Shown piece by piece: positions 16,114-24,921 of a stretch of 31,886 nucleotides of DNA. The translations under genes and the position numbers were made by a program. A model generated the notes under the pieces. That model saw only the letters and a list, made by a program, of their open reading frames with translations, was not told the DNA's origin and made no database searches. The DNA lies in contig JAEWVM010000122.1 in the NCBI GenBank assembly GCA_023396615.1, forward strand, positions 1 to 31,886. Direction: 5' to 3'. Source of the stretch: Spirochaetota bacterium (GTDB taxonomy: Bacteria; Spirochaetota; UBA4802; JAFGJZ01). Positions within the stretch are counted from its first letter, which is position 1, and the number at the start of each line of letters is the position of its first letter.

Positions 16114-16950
16114 TCAGAATTCTTTATTTGCGATAAGTATAAAATCCTTTACGGTCTCATTACCGGAATAATCTAGAGCTCTTACAGAAAATGAATTTTC
16201 ACCATTGTTCCATTTTATTCCGCTGACGAGATAAAAAGAAGAGTTAAATATATTTTCGAATTTTCTTCCGGATAATAGAAGCTGACCGTCTTTTGATACA
16301 ATTTTATCAAATTTGATATCCATGATAATTTTACTGTTATGAAAAACCTTCAATGCGTAAAGACCGTGACGGTCACCTTTGTTTATCTCATCAAATGCTT
16401 TTATTAAGAGGGGTCTGTCTTTTGTCAGCCTGACTGTTGTTTTGTCTTTTACAATCATAATCTTTCCGTCAATATCAAAAGCAATATCCGAAATCACCGG
16501 CTGGCGTTTATCTTCAATCGGCTGTGCTAATGTAAATGGATTTATACTAGACCAGTCTTTCGGCTGAATAATGCAGAAATGAATATGATTACCGAAACTT
16601 CTTCCGGTATTTGCGTATTTTCCGATCGGCTCTGAAGTAACAGCTTTTTTTGCGCTATTGGAAGAATCATCAAGATGCAGATACTGAGAAATATATGCGC
16701 TGTGAGAAATAAATTTATAATTTCCGCTTCCGGTATAATCATCAAAAGGGAAAAGATCTTTATTCCACATATACAGAAGATCACCGTCTTCAACCGGAAA
16801 TACATCATAAGAAGAGCTTATCATATCAACCCCGTCATGCAGGTGATCAGGGCGGAATTCAGCAAAACTCGAAGTGACACGCCCGCTTTTAACCGGCCAT
16901 GTGAAATAACTTATACAAAGAAGCGCCGGCAATAATAAAAATTTATTCAT
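16114..16950 (-). CDS. Secreted M23 (LytM-like) peptidase with C-terminal extension
   Basis: The 278-aa protein begins with a hydrophobic export signal (about 1-17) directly followed by the peptidase domain. Zinc ligands of M23 enzymes are present: His38 and Asp42 in DHLHDGVDM, and His124 in GNHIHF; His92 (YLHL) is the likely extra catalytic His. M23 enzymes cut peptide cross-links in peptidoglycan or activate other hydrolases. The C-terminal half (about 145-278) looks like a beta-rich domain with ALDYSGN, common in extracellular proteins. Its Shine-Dalgarno (GAGGAG) is the last codons of the PBP1A gene, so expression with that synthase is likely. Together they may coordinate synthesis and cleavage of the wall. 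Confidence 0.88.
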   Translation of the reverse strand: MNKFLLLPALLCISYFTWPVKSGRVTSSFAEFRPDHLHDGVDMISSSYDVFPVEDGDLLYMWNKDLFPFDDYTGSGNYKFISHSAYISQYLHLDDSSNSAKKAVTSEPIGKYANTGRSFGNHIHFCIIQPKDWSSINPFTLAQPIEDKRQPVISDIAFDIDGKIMIVKDKTTVRLTKDRPLLIKAFDEINKGDRHGLYALKVFHNSKIIMDIKFDKIVSKDGQLLLSGRKFENIFNSSFYLVSGIKWNNGENSFSVRALDYSGNETVKDFILIANKEF

Positions 16951-16957
16951 ATGTTAG

Positions 16958-19195
16958 CTACTCCTCAGAAACAATCTTTTTGGGTTCCGATACTGAATCG
17001 GAATGGATTTCACAATATTCACCGGGTTCCGTTCCGCTTAAAAATAATTCATCAGTTGCGGTTTCAGGGCAAAAGGCATTATCTTTCGGGACTTTTCCGC
17101 TGTCAAGACATATCGTCTGACGAGAAATTCCGTCTTCGGGAATAATAAAATCAGATGGTTTTTCTTCAGCACATGCTGCCGAAATATATCTGCCCCAAAC
17201 CGGTGCACAAAGCGAACCTCCGCTTTTGCCGCGTCCGAGAGAAATAGCTCCTTTAGTGTTGCCCATCCATATAGCTGTTACAGAATCTGAAGTATATCCT
17301 ACAAACCATGCGTCATTATAATTGGTTGAAGTTCCCGTTTTGCCTGCAGCCTGAAAATCAATCCTATAAGCTGAAGTTACGTATTGACCCGTACCGCCTT
17401 TTTTCAAAACATATCTCAAAACATTTACAGTTACAGCGGCAGCCTGCGGTGAAATAATTTTCCCAAGCGAAGTACGTTTCTTTTCAATATATGTTTTTTC
17501 TTCTTCTTCTGCATCCCAAACCATATTTCCGTTAAAATCCTTAACAGATTTTATTCCCCATGGTTTAACAAAATCACCGCCGTTCACAATAACGGCATGA
17601 AGTGTTGCATTTTCAAGCGGTGAAAGCTCATAAGTTCCAAGTGCCATTGATAAAGTTTTCTGAAACCGCTTATCAGCTTCAGAACCGGATAATTCCAGCG
17701 AATCCTGAATATATTTCCGTACAGTAGAATATCCCGTTTTATCAAGAACTTTTACGGCAATGGTATTAATCGAACGGACTAGAGCCTGATGAATTGTTAC
17801 ATCTCCCGAATATGTTCCGCTATAGTTTGCCGGTGAATATTTCCCGAATTTAACTTTTTCATCTTTAACTATTGTTGCAGGTGTAATATCCTTATCTTCA
17901 AAAGCCGCACAATACACAAGCGGCTTAAATGACGAACCGGGCTGGCGGCGGCTCTGGCTTACGAGATCAAGCTGATTCTTTGAATTGAATTCAAATCCGC
18001 CTACATATGAAATAATTTCACCGGTTGAAGGATTTATTGAAACCAGGGCTCCGCTCACAGCTTCAGGATATTTCCCGGAATAACCGGAACGCAGTCTTGA
18101 TATACCGTCAACCAGTGCGTTCCGTGCGATATCCTGTTTTCTTCCGTCTATTGTTGTATAAATGGAAAGTCCGCCTGAACGGAGCGAATCCTCGCCGAAT
18201 TTTTCAACGATTATTCTTCTGACATACTCGTTAAAATATGGAGCTCTGTTTATTCTATACATACTCATGCCGGAAGAAGCAATGAGCGAGGATTGAGCTT
18301 TTCCGTCATCATTAAACTTAACATCCCATTTATTAAGAAATTCCTTATAAATAAAATCCGCTTTTTTTTCAGAAAAGAATCCTGCATCTGCAAGAGAATA
18401 CAGTATAACTTTCGTTTTTTTTACGGAATTATTCAGATTATTCATCGGAGAATAATAAAGCGGGTTTGAAATAGTTGAAACTATCATCGCACATTCAGCA
18501 GTATTGCATTCTATCGCGCTTTTTCCGAAAAACATTTTTGAAGCCGATTCAACCCCATAGGCGCCGTTTCCGAAATAGATGAGATTGAGATACATCGACA
18601 TGATATCATCTTTATCATACAGCTTTTCAATTTCGTATGCACAAAAGGCTTCATATATTTTTCTCTTTATACTTTTATCCATATCGGTGAAAAAGTTTTT
18701 AGCCAGCTGCTGAGTAACAGTACTTCCGCCTTGAGAAAAACTGAAACTGAAAACATTTTTCAAAACTGCCCTGAATATGCCTTTTGGATTAATACCTTTA
18801 TGTTTGTAGAAATCCCTGTCTTCGCTTGCTACAACTGCATTAATAATATCTTTTGGAATTGAATTAAAAGGAATAAGTTCGCGTTTTTGATTAAAATATT
18901 CACCTATGATTTCGCCGTTTATGTCATAGATTCTGCTTGGAACTTCGACTACCTTCTTGCCGACATCGATATCCGAAGCAGAATAAACAAGCCCGCGGTT
19001 AATATCCTCGGTTCTGTCAATAAGCTGTTTATATTTTGCAAGCCGGTCCAGCGCAAGCGGCCGGTCACTTCGCCATTGCACGTAGACAAATGCCGCATAA
19101 GCCGAAAATAAAAGGAAAATACACGACGGAATGACAACAAATACCAGAATTTTATGACGTTTAATAAAACTTAAAAGTGCAAAAAGAAAATTCAT
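16958..19195 (-). CDS. Penicillin-binding protein 1A, bifunctional glycosyltransferase/transpeptidase
   Basis: A 745-aa class A PBP: short cytoplasmic tail, membrane anchor (about 15-40), GT51 domain with catalytic Glu125 in ASEDRDFYKHKG and the QGGSTVTQQLAKN block (155-167), then the transpeptidase with SSFK (Ser421, Lys424), SIN (475-477) and KTG (619-621). It polymerises lipid II and cross-links the strands on the outer face of the inner membrane. The start ATG overlaps the rlmN stop by one base (TAATG) with GAGG upstream. A short Cys-containing tail (ICLDSGKVP...CPET) follows the transpeptidase, as in many PBP1A proteins. The following gene is an M23 peptidase. Confidence 0.96.
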   Translation of the reverse strand: MNFLFALLSFIKRHKILVFVVIPSCIFLLFSAYAAFVYVQWRSDRPLALDRLAKYKQLIDRTEDINRGLVYSASDIDVGKKVVEVPSRIYDINGEIIGEYFNQKRELIPFNSIPKDIINAVVASEDRDFYKHKGINPKGIFRAVLKNVFSFSFSQGGSTVTQQLAKNFFTDMDKSIKRKIYEAFCAYEIEKLYDKDDIMSMYLNLIYFGNGAYGVESASKMFFGKSAIECNTAECAMIVSTISNPLYYSPMNNLNNSVKKTKVILYSLADAGFFSEKKADFIYKEFLNKWDVKFNDDGKAQSSLIASSGMSMYRINRAPYFNEYVRRIIVEKFGEDSLRSGGLSIYTTIDGRKQDIARNALVDGISRLRSGYSGKYPEAVSGALVSINPSTGEIISYVGGFEFNSKNQLDLVSQSRRQPGSSFKPLVYCAAFEDKDITPATIVKDEKVKFGKYSPANYSGTYSGDVTIHQALVRSINTIAVKVLDKTGYSTVRKYIQDSLELSGSEADKRFQKTLSMALGTYELSPLENATLHAVIVNGGDFVKPWGIKSVKDFNGNMVWDAEEEEKTYIEKKRTSLGKIISPQAAAVTVNVLRYVLKKGGTGQYVTSAYRIDFQAAGKTGTSTNYNDAWFVGYTSDSVTAIWMGNTKGAISLGRGKSGGSLCAPVWGRYISAACAEEKPSDFIIPEDGISRQTICLDSGKVPKDNAFCPETATDELFLSGTEPGEYCEIHSDSVSEPKKIVSEE

Positions 19196-20244
19196 TATAC
19201 CTCGATTATTTCACCGGACCCGCCGGAGTATTTTTTTCCTGCAAGCTGACCGCATCCCCCGGAAATATCAGAACCGAGCGATTTTCTTACAATTATGGGA
19301 ATATTCATAATCGAACAATACTGCATAAATTTTTCAATATCTTTTTTATCCGGGCATTCAGGTGAATTAAGCGGAATTAAATTAAGCATCACGTGTGCGA
19401 ACTTAAAAAGTTTCTTTATTTTTTCTGCGTTTTTCTTTGAAATATTATCTTTTCTCATGACATATTCAAGAGTCATGCGGTTATATCCCGCAGCGGGATT
19501 CTTATTTATAAAATCGGCTACTTCTTTAATCGGATATTTATTCTCAACAGGCATGTTTATTTTACGCATTGCCGGGTCGCTGTCATTTAAAGAAATTGCA
19601 AGATTGAAAAGATGTTTTTCTTTTACGTATCTCTTGATTGCAGGAAGAATACCGCATGTTGAAATTGTAATTTTTCTAACCGATATATGAAAACCGAAAC
19701 TGTAATTCATAATATTAGCGGCTTTAATAACATTGTCATAATTATTAAAAGGTTCACCCATTCCCATGAAAACTATGTTATTATTCAAAAGCCCGGTAGC
19801 TCTTCTGACATAAATTATCTGATCAAGAATTTCCGCAACGGAAAGGTTGCGTATAAAACCGATTTTTGAGGTAGAACAGAAGGTGCAACCCATGGCGCAC
19901 CCTATCTGGCTTGAAATACATATTGTTAAACGCCCGTCATCGCTTGCCTCATTACGGAGAAGAACCGATTCAATAAAGTGACCGTCTTCGGTTTTGAACA
20001 AAAATTTTTCAGTACCGTCTATTTTTGAAAGAAGTCTTTCTTCAAGAATCAAAGGAGAAACAGAAAATTCTTCAGTTAATTTTGATCTAAGATCTTTTGA
20101 ATAATTGCTCATTTCATCGAATGACGATACATTTTTCGCGTAGAGCCATGAAAAAAGCTGGCGGGCACGATACCGTGCCTCGCCTAGTCTTTCAAAAATA
20201 TCTTCTGCTTCTTCTAGATAGTAGTTTTTTATGGAATCTTTCAT
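19195..20244 (-). CDS. rlmN: 23S rRNA/tRNA adenine C2 methyltransferase RlmN
   Basis: A radical SAM enzyme that methylates A2503 of 23S rRNA and A37 of some tRNAs. The 349-aa length is typical. The Fe-S motif CAMGCTFC uses Cys116, Cys120 and Cys123. The methyl-accepting second cysteine lies in GGCGQLAG (Cys331). The conserved VFMGMGEPFNNYD and NPAAGYNRMTLEYVM blocks are present. The ATG abuts the ackA stop, with no Shine-Dalgarno of its own. It overlaps the PBP1A start by one base. Confidence 0.96.
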   Translation of the reverse strand: MKDSIKNYYLEEAEDIFERLGEARYRARQLFSWLYAKNVSSFDEMSNYSKDLRSKLTEEFSVSPLILEERLLSKIDGTEKFLFKTEDGHFIESVLLRNEASDDGRLTICISSQIGCAMGCTFCSTSKIGFIRNLSVAEILDQIIYVRRATGLLNNNIVFMGMGEPFNNYDNVIKAANIMNYSFGFHISVRKITISTCGILPAIKRYVKEKHLFNLAISLNDSDPAMRKINMPVENKYPIKEVADFINKNPAAGYNRMTLEYVMRKDNISKKNAEKIKKLFKFAHVMLNLIPLNSPECPDKKDIEKFMQYCSIMNIPIIVRKSLGSDISGGCGQLAGKKYSGGSGEIIEV

Positions 20245-21582
20245 TTATTTAGGATAAACCGCAATCTTTTTGAGATCAGGCTTTTCTTTAATATCGTCTT
20301 CAAATGCGGATTTTCTCTGTTCATTAACATATTCTTTTTTCTGAAAAGAATAAACATACTCAGCAGGATCCTTGTATGTTCCATGAAGAAGCGCAACAAC
20401 GTCTTCTATGAAAACAATTTCTTCATCTGTAGGAATAACAAATATTTTAATTTTTGAATCAGGTGCACTGATTTCAAATTCTGCGTTTCTGTTTCTGCAG
20501 ATTTTGTTTTTTTCTTTGTCAAGTTTCAGCCCGAGACACTCAAGTCCTTCCAGAGCTTTTTCTCTTATTATCGGGCTCATTTCACCGACACCTGCAGTAA
20601 AAACAAGAGCGTCTGCTCCGCCAAGTCCCGCGATATATGAACCTATGTATTTTTTCAAACGGTAAGCTTCCATATCAAGAGCAAGCTGACAGCGCTTGTC
20701 GCCTTTTTCGGCATTATCGACAAGGTCGCGTCTGTCGGAATATTTTCCTGTTATGCCGATATGTCCGCTTTTTTTGTTCAGAACATTATTCATCTCAGCC
20801 GGAGAAAGATTTTCTTTTCCTATAATATACTCAACAACTGCCGCATCAAAATCGCCTGAGCGGGTTCCCATAATCAGACCTTCAAGCGGAGTAAGTCCCA
20901 TGCTTGTGTCATAACACTTCCCGTTTTTAATCGCACATGCCGAAGCACCGTTTCCGATATGAAGAATGACGGCATTTGTGTCTTTTGGATCTTTTCCAAG
21001 AAGAACAGCAGTACGCTTTGAAACATATAGATGGCTTGTTCCGTGAAAACCATATCTTCTGACCTTATGATTTTCATACCATTCATAAGGAAGCGCGTAC
21101 ATGTAAGTATGCGCCGGCATGGTCTGATGGAATGCCGTATCCATAATCGCCATGTGCGGTACATTCGGCATAACTGCTTTAGCGGCTTCAATTCCCGTAA
21201 TGTTGGGCGGCATATGAAGAGGTCCAAGATCGACAAGATTTCTAAACGCTTTCATTACTTCATCGTTTATGACAACCGAATGCTTGACTATATCTCCGCC
21301 GTGAAGAACCCTATGGCCCACTGCTTTTATCTGGTCAACAGACTGAAGAATATTATATTCAGGATTTGTCATTGTCTTCATCATCAGTTCTATCGCAACT
21401 TCATGATTCGGGCAATTATGTTCTATCTTAACCTTGCATTTATCTCTGCATGTAAATTCAATAAAGCTTCTTTCCATCCCTACGCGTTCAACAATTCCTG
21501 TTGAAATTGTTTCTTTCTTCGTGTAATTATAAAGCATGAACTTCAGCGAAGAACTGCCCGAATTAATACTTAGTATTATCAT
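20245..21582 (-). CDS. ackA: Acetate kinase with C-terminal extension
   Basis: The enzyme converts acetyl phosphate and ADP into acetate and ATP, completing the Pta-AckA route. Conserved blocks are NSGSSSLKFMLYN near the N-terminus, HRVLHGGD, DTAFHQTMP, RRYGFHGTSH and HIGNGASACAI, and the C-terminal VIPTDEEIVF. At 445 aa it is about 45 residues longer than usual. The extra tail (PAEYVYSF...KKIAVYPK) is highly charged and not part of the known fold. The gene has GGAG eight bases before its ATG, lies 23 bases after pta, and abuts rlmN. Confidence 0.96.
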   Translation of the reverse strand: MIILSINSGSSSLKFMLYNYTKKETISTGIVERVGMERSFIEFTCRDKCKVKIEHNCPNHEVAIELMMKTMTNPEYNILQSVDQIKAVGHRVLHGGDIVKHSVVINDEVMKAFRNLVDLGPLHMPPNITGIEAAKAVMPNVPHMAIMDTAFHQTMPAHTYMYALPYEWYENHKVRRYGFHGTSHLYVSKRTAVLLGKDPKDTNAVILHIGNGASACAIKNGKCYDTSMGLTPLEGLIMGTRSGDFDAAVVEYIIGKENLSPAEMNNVLNKKSGHIGITGKYSDRRDLVDNAEKGDKRCQLALDMEAYRLKKYIGSYIAGLGGADALVFTAGVGEMSPIIREKALEGLECLGLKLDKEKNKICRNRNAEFEISAPDSKIKIFVIPTDEEIVFIEDVVALLHGTYKDPAEYVYSFQKKEYVNEQRKSAFEDDIKEKPDLKKIAVYPK

Positions 21583-21605
21583 TATTTATCTCCAATCATT
21601 ATAAT

Positions 21606-22604
21606 CTATTTCCCAGCTGCCTGAATCGCCGTAACAGCAGTTACATCTATAATATCCTGAACACTGCATCCGCGCGAAAGATCGTTTACAGGTTTATTAA
21701 GCCCCTGAAGAAAAGGTCCGATTGCATGAGCCTTTGCCAGACGCTCAACAAGCTTATATCCGATGTTTCCGCTCTGAAGATCCGGAAAAATAAGAACATT
21801 TGCTTTTCCGGCAACTTTACTGCCTGGAGATTTTTTTTGTCCTACGGATTCAACGAGAGCTGCATCGGCCTGAAGTTCTCCGTCGATTTCAAGTGAAGGA
21901 ACTTTTTCTTTTGCTATTTCAAATGCCTTTATAACTTTATCTACATTCGGATGATCGGCGCTTTTTTTAGTCGAAAAAGAAAGCATCGCAACACGAGGCT
22001 CCATATCACAAAGAGCTTTCGCAGTTTCCGCTGATGATATTGCGATTTCAGCAAGCTGTTCGCTTGACGGATCCGGATTGACCGCACAATCCGCAAAAAC
22101 GAAAAGTCCGTTATCACCGAAAGTTGAATTCGGAACATACATGATGAAACATCCTGATACTACACTGATTCCAGGTTTTGTTTTGATTATCTGCAGAGCC
22201 GGTCTGATTGTATCCGCTGTTGAATGTTCAGCGCCGGAAACGAGTCCGTCTGCGGCATTTGACTGTATCATCATAGTCGCAAAGTAAATCGGATCTTTCA
22301 AGGTTTCGCGGGCTTTCTCGATAGTCATTCCCTTTGATTTTCTCATCTCGAAAAATTTATTGGAATATTCTTCATATCTTGAATCCTTAACCGGATTTAT
22401 TATCTCAACACCCTCAAGGGATACACCCTCAGAAGAAGCTTTGGCCTTGATTGCAGTTTCATCACCCAGAAGAACCGGTTTCGCTATTTTTTTCTGCGCA
22501 ATTTCACTAACAGCCTTAATCGTACGGGATTCAGTTCCTTCCGGAAAAAGAATCGTCTTGTTCAGGGTCTTTGCCCTTTCATAAAATGAATTCATCAAAT
22601 CCAT
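21606..22604 (-). CDS. pta: Phosphate acetyltransferase
   Basis: This enzyme converts acetyl-CoA and phosphate into acetyl phosphate. The 332-aa short form contains only the catalytic PTA_PTB domain (ILFPEGTESRT, GAEHSTADTIRPALQ, SGCFIMYVP, FADCAVNPDPSSEQLAEIAI, GKANVLIFPDL). It lacks the regulatory N-terminal domain of the long E. coli enzyme. AAGGAG stands seven bases before its ATG. With ackA it gives ATP-yielding acetate production, as expected in a fermenting anaerobe, or acetate uptake in reverse. Confidence 0.96.
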   Translation of the reverse strand: MDLMNSFYERAKTLNKTILFPEGTESRTIKAVSEIAQKKIAKPVLLGDETAIKAKASSEGVSLEGVEIINPVKDSRYEEYSNKFFEMRKSKGMTIEKARETLKDPIYFATMMIQSNAADGLVSGAEHSTADTIRPALQIIKTKPGISVVSGCFIMYVPNSTFGDNGLFVFADCAVNPDPSSEQLAEIAISSAETAKALCDMEPRVAMLSFSTKKSADHPNVDKVIKAFEIAKEKVPSLEIDGELQADAALVESVGQKKSPGSKVAGKANVLIFPDLQSGNIGYKLVERLAKAHAIGPFLQGLNKPVNDLSRGCSVQDIIDVTAVTAIQAAGK

Positions 22605-22646
22605 TATATAACTCCTTTATCTAAAAAAATAAATTCTATATATAGG

Positions 22647-22666
22647 TCTCTGTTTTGTTACAGAGA
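22647..22666. terminator. Hairpin between the Na/Pi cotransporter gene and pta
   Basis: TCTCTGT (22647-22653) and ACAGAGA (22660-22666) form a perfect 7-bp stem with a 6-base loop. It lies just after the cotransporter stop on the minus strand. No run of T follows directly, only CCTATATATAG and a T-rich patch further on. It could be a weak terminator, an attenuator for pta, or an RNA-stabilising stem. Confidence 0.4.
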
Positions 22667-22673
22667 TCATATG

Positions 22674-24233
22674 CTAATCGATGAGATAATACACTGAACG
22701 CCATATTCTATAAGTAAGTCTTTCAAGCCATCTCAAAGCTTCGATCTGCCGAAAAGCATCTTCAGATTCGATTTCGCCTTTTGAAAGACTTTCAAGTATC
22801 TTGGCGCGAACTCTTTTCCTTGATTCTATCATGCGCTCACTTACGTTTTCAATTGATTTGGCATTATATTTTTCATCTTTATTGTTTATCCAAAGAATTA
22901 TTTTATCGAGTTCTGCAGCCAGATCTTCACGGAGATTTTTAAGCAAATCATATCTTTGGAGGTTTTTCCATGTTTCTGTTTCATCGGCGCAATCTGTTAC
23001 ATAGTCAATATGTTCAACCGCATGAAGCAGTGAAATTTTTCGTTTTCGTTCATAATCGATCCCCTGATGCATCCGCACTCTGCTCATAAACTCGGCGATT
23101 TTAGCTGTAGAATTTTTAATTTCAGATGAATTAAAACTCATTTCATTCGTGCGCAGAACCTGAGTACATTTAGTGCATAGATGCGAAACAATTTCAAGTG
23201 CTGATCTTCTGGCTGATTCAACAGCAACCGCAGGAAGAGTTTCAACGTTTTTATCAAGATGTTCCGTAAAAGATTTTTTTGACGGAATAAGATAAGATAA
23301 AAATGATGAAAAATATTTTATAAACGGTAAAAATAATATAATTCCGACAAAATTAAAAGATGTATGAAAAAGTGATACGGCAATTACTTCTTCCCCGTGT
23401 ATTACAGAAGTAAATATCCCGGAAATAAATACTATAAATGGATGAAGAAGAATGAAAAGAATAATTCCCGTGAACAGGTTGAAAAAAATATGCGCTAACG
23501 CGGTTTTTTTTGCTGATGAACTTGCACCGAAAGCTGCAAAAGCCGCAGTTAACGTTGAACCGATATTCTGACCTATAACCATTGCCGCGGCATGCTCAAC
23601 TGAAATCTGTCCAAGATGTACTGCTGCTAAGGTAATAGTCAAAGCGGCACCGCTGGACTGGGCAATTACGGTCATTAAAACGCCGATTCCGAGAAGTTTA
23701 AATCGTGTAAATATTGAATCATCAATATAGTTTGAAATTGAAAAAAGAGATCCGAAATCATTCATTCCGTTCTGCAGAAAATCAATGCCTATAAATATCA
23801 AACCAAATCCGGCAATGACAAATCCGAGCTTTGAAAGATAATTTCTAAAAGCAAGCTTCATTGTGGCGCCGACTGCAACTGCAATCATTGCAATAAGTCC
23901 GATCTTGAGTTTAAATCCGAGTAATGATATTATCCAGCCGATTGAAGTTGTACCGAGATTGGCTCCGAAAATTATACCGAGTGATTGATGAAAAGTGATT
24001 AATCCGGCACTTACAAAACCGATTGTAGCAATAGTTGTGACATGTGAAGACTGGACAAGTATTGTAAGAGCTGCGCCGAGAGAAATTGAGCGCAGAGAAC
24101 CGCCGGTAAAGCGCGACAAAATTCTCCGCAGAGAATCACCCGCAAGCATCCTTAAACCTTCGGTAGACATGAACATTCCGATAAGGAAAAGTCCGATGCC
24201 GCCCGCAATATTTGCAACCGACGTAAAATTCAT
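22674..24233 (-). CDS. Na+/phosphate cotransporter family protein with PhoU-like tail
   Basis: The 519-aa membrane protein has two Na_Pi_cotrans repeats, each with a QSS motif: ILVQSSHVTT (residues 59-67) and VIAQSSGAAL (190-198), followed by GANLGTT and GQNIGST. The membrane part ends near residue 320. The C-terminal 190 residues are helical and PhoU-like, as in YjbB-type transporters. The YjbB family exports or imports phosphate with sodium. No Shine-Dalgarno is clear before the ATG. It heads the long minus-strand run that continues with pta. Transport direction is not known from sequence. Confidence 0.92.
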   Translation of the reverse strand: MNFTSVANIAGGIGLFLIGMFMSTEGLRMLAGDSLRRILSRFTGGSLRSISLGAALTILVQSSHVTTIATIGFVSAGLITFHQSLGIIFGANLGTTSIGWIISLLGFKLKIGLIAMIAVAVGATMKLAFRNYLSKLGFVIAGFGLIFIGIDFLQNGMNDFGSLFSISNYIDDSIFTRFKLLGIGVLMTVIAQSSGAALTITLAAVHLGQISVEHAAAMVIGQNIGSTLTAAFAAFGASSSAKKTALAHIFFNLFTGIILFILLHPFIVFISGIFTSVIHGEEVIAVSLFHTSFNFVGIILFLPFIKYFSSFLSYLIPSKKSFTEHLDKNVETLPAVAVESARRSALEIVSHLCTKCTQVLRTNEMSFNSSEIKNSTAKIAEFMSRVRMHQGIDYERKRKISLLHAVEHIDYVTDCADETETWKNLQRYDLLKNLREDLAAELDKIILWINNKDEKYNAKSIENVSERMIESRKRVRAKILESLSKGEIESEDAFRQIEALRWLERLTYRIWRSVYYLID

Positions 24234-24360
24234 TGTAAAGATCTATATTTTATTAACGCCGAGGTATGACCGGTTAGACTTAGGTTCCCGCGAAACGTTT
24301 TTTTCTATCCTTTAAAAAATGCTTAGCTTTGCAAGGACTTTTTTAAATCTTTTTTAAATA

Positions 24361-24375
24361 TTAACATGGTGTTAA
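24361..24375. promoter_or_regulatory. Inverted repeat upstream of the arginine operon
   Basis: TTAACA-TGG-TGTTAA is a perfect 6-3-6 palindrome in the divergent region between the cotransporter gene and the coiled-coil/arg operon. It stands 46 bases upstream of the proposed -35 and could be an operator for either direction. No known regulator can be named. Confidence 0.35.
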
Positions 24376-24392
24376 AAATCAATTCTTTATCG

Positions 24393-24411
24393 ATCAGAAT
24401 TATTTTCTGAT
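24393..24411. promoter_or_regulatory. Inverted repeat next to the arginine-operon promoter, possible operator
   Basis: ATCAGAA-TTATT-TTCTGAT is a perfect 7-5-7 inverted repeat just upstream of the TTGACA. The central AATTATT and dyad resemble the general form of ARG boxes, but the consensus TGAAT/ATTCA half-sites are not present. An ArgR-type or unrelated dimeric repressor could bind. Confidence 0.4.
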
Positions 24412-24420
24412 TTATTAGTA

Positions 24421-24450
24421 TTGACAAAAGACAAAGCGGGAAAATATTAG
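24421..24450 (+). promoter_or_regulatory. Sigma-70-type promoter of the arginine operon
   Basis: A perfect TTGACA (24421-24426) is followed after 18 bases by TATTAG (24445-24450); an alternative AATATT gives a 16-base spacer. Transcription would start about 25 bases before the ATG at 24481, and GGTG precedes that ATG. Confidence 0.55.
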
Positions 24451-24480
24451 TCCTTTATTTTTCGAAGCATCCGGTGAATT

Positions 24481-24921
24481 ATGCTTATAATGAAGAGCAA
24501 AATATCAAGTGTGATAAAAAAAGAAAGAGCCAAAGAAAGGGCTGAATGTCTTAAAAAATCACAGGAAGAACTGAAGAAAAAAACTTCAGCTCTCGTAAAA
24601 ACATATGAAGAGAAGATTAAACTTCTCAATAAAAATTTTGCACTTACCCTGAAAGAAAAATCAAAAGAAGTAGATTATCTGAAAAGCGAAATTGACAAAA
24701 AACATAAAGAATATCAGGCTTTGCGGTTAAGAGAAAAGAATCTTGATGATCTTTCTGCAGAGTTTCAGCATCTTATAGAAGAATTCGGCATTAGAGTACA
24801 GGAGGCTATTCAGCCTTTTTACCGCTCTCAGGCAAAAATAAGTTTAATGAAGCGACGATCTGACAAAGAACATGAAAAAATGAACAAAATTTTCAGAAAA
24901 TCAGACGGAGCAAAATTATGA
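24481..24921 (+). CDS. Small coiled-coil protein of unknown function heading the arg operon
   Basis: A 146-aa soluble, very charged protein rich in Lys and Glu with heptad-like spacing from about 15 to 100, indicating a long coiled coil. It ends in a basic tail (LMKRRSDKEHEKMNKIFRK). No signal peptide, membrane segment, or known family was recognised. It overlaps argD by four bases (ATGA) and is the first gene after the proposed promoter, so it is co-transcribed with argD, argF and argG. It could be a structural partner or an unrelated passenger. Start could be ATG 24481 or the in-frame ATG at 24490; the first is closer to the GGTG. Confidence 0.75.
   Translation: MLIMKSKISSVIKKERAKERAECLKKSQEELKKKTSALVKTYEEKIKLLNKNFALTLKEKSKEVDYLKSEIDKKHKEYQALRLREKNLDDLSAEFQHLIEEFGIRVQEAIQPFYRSQAKISLMKRRSDKEHEKMNKIFRKSDGAKL

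Noticed and set aside
21031..21504. A 157-codon open frame opposite ackA
   Set aside because: It is a shadow of the highly conserved ackA frame, without ribosome binding site or any protein family pattern.
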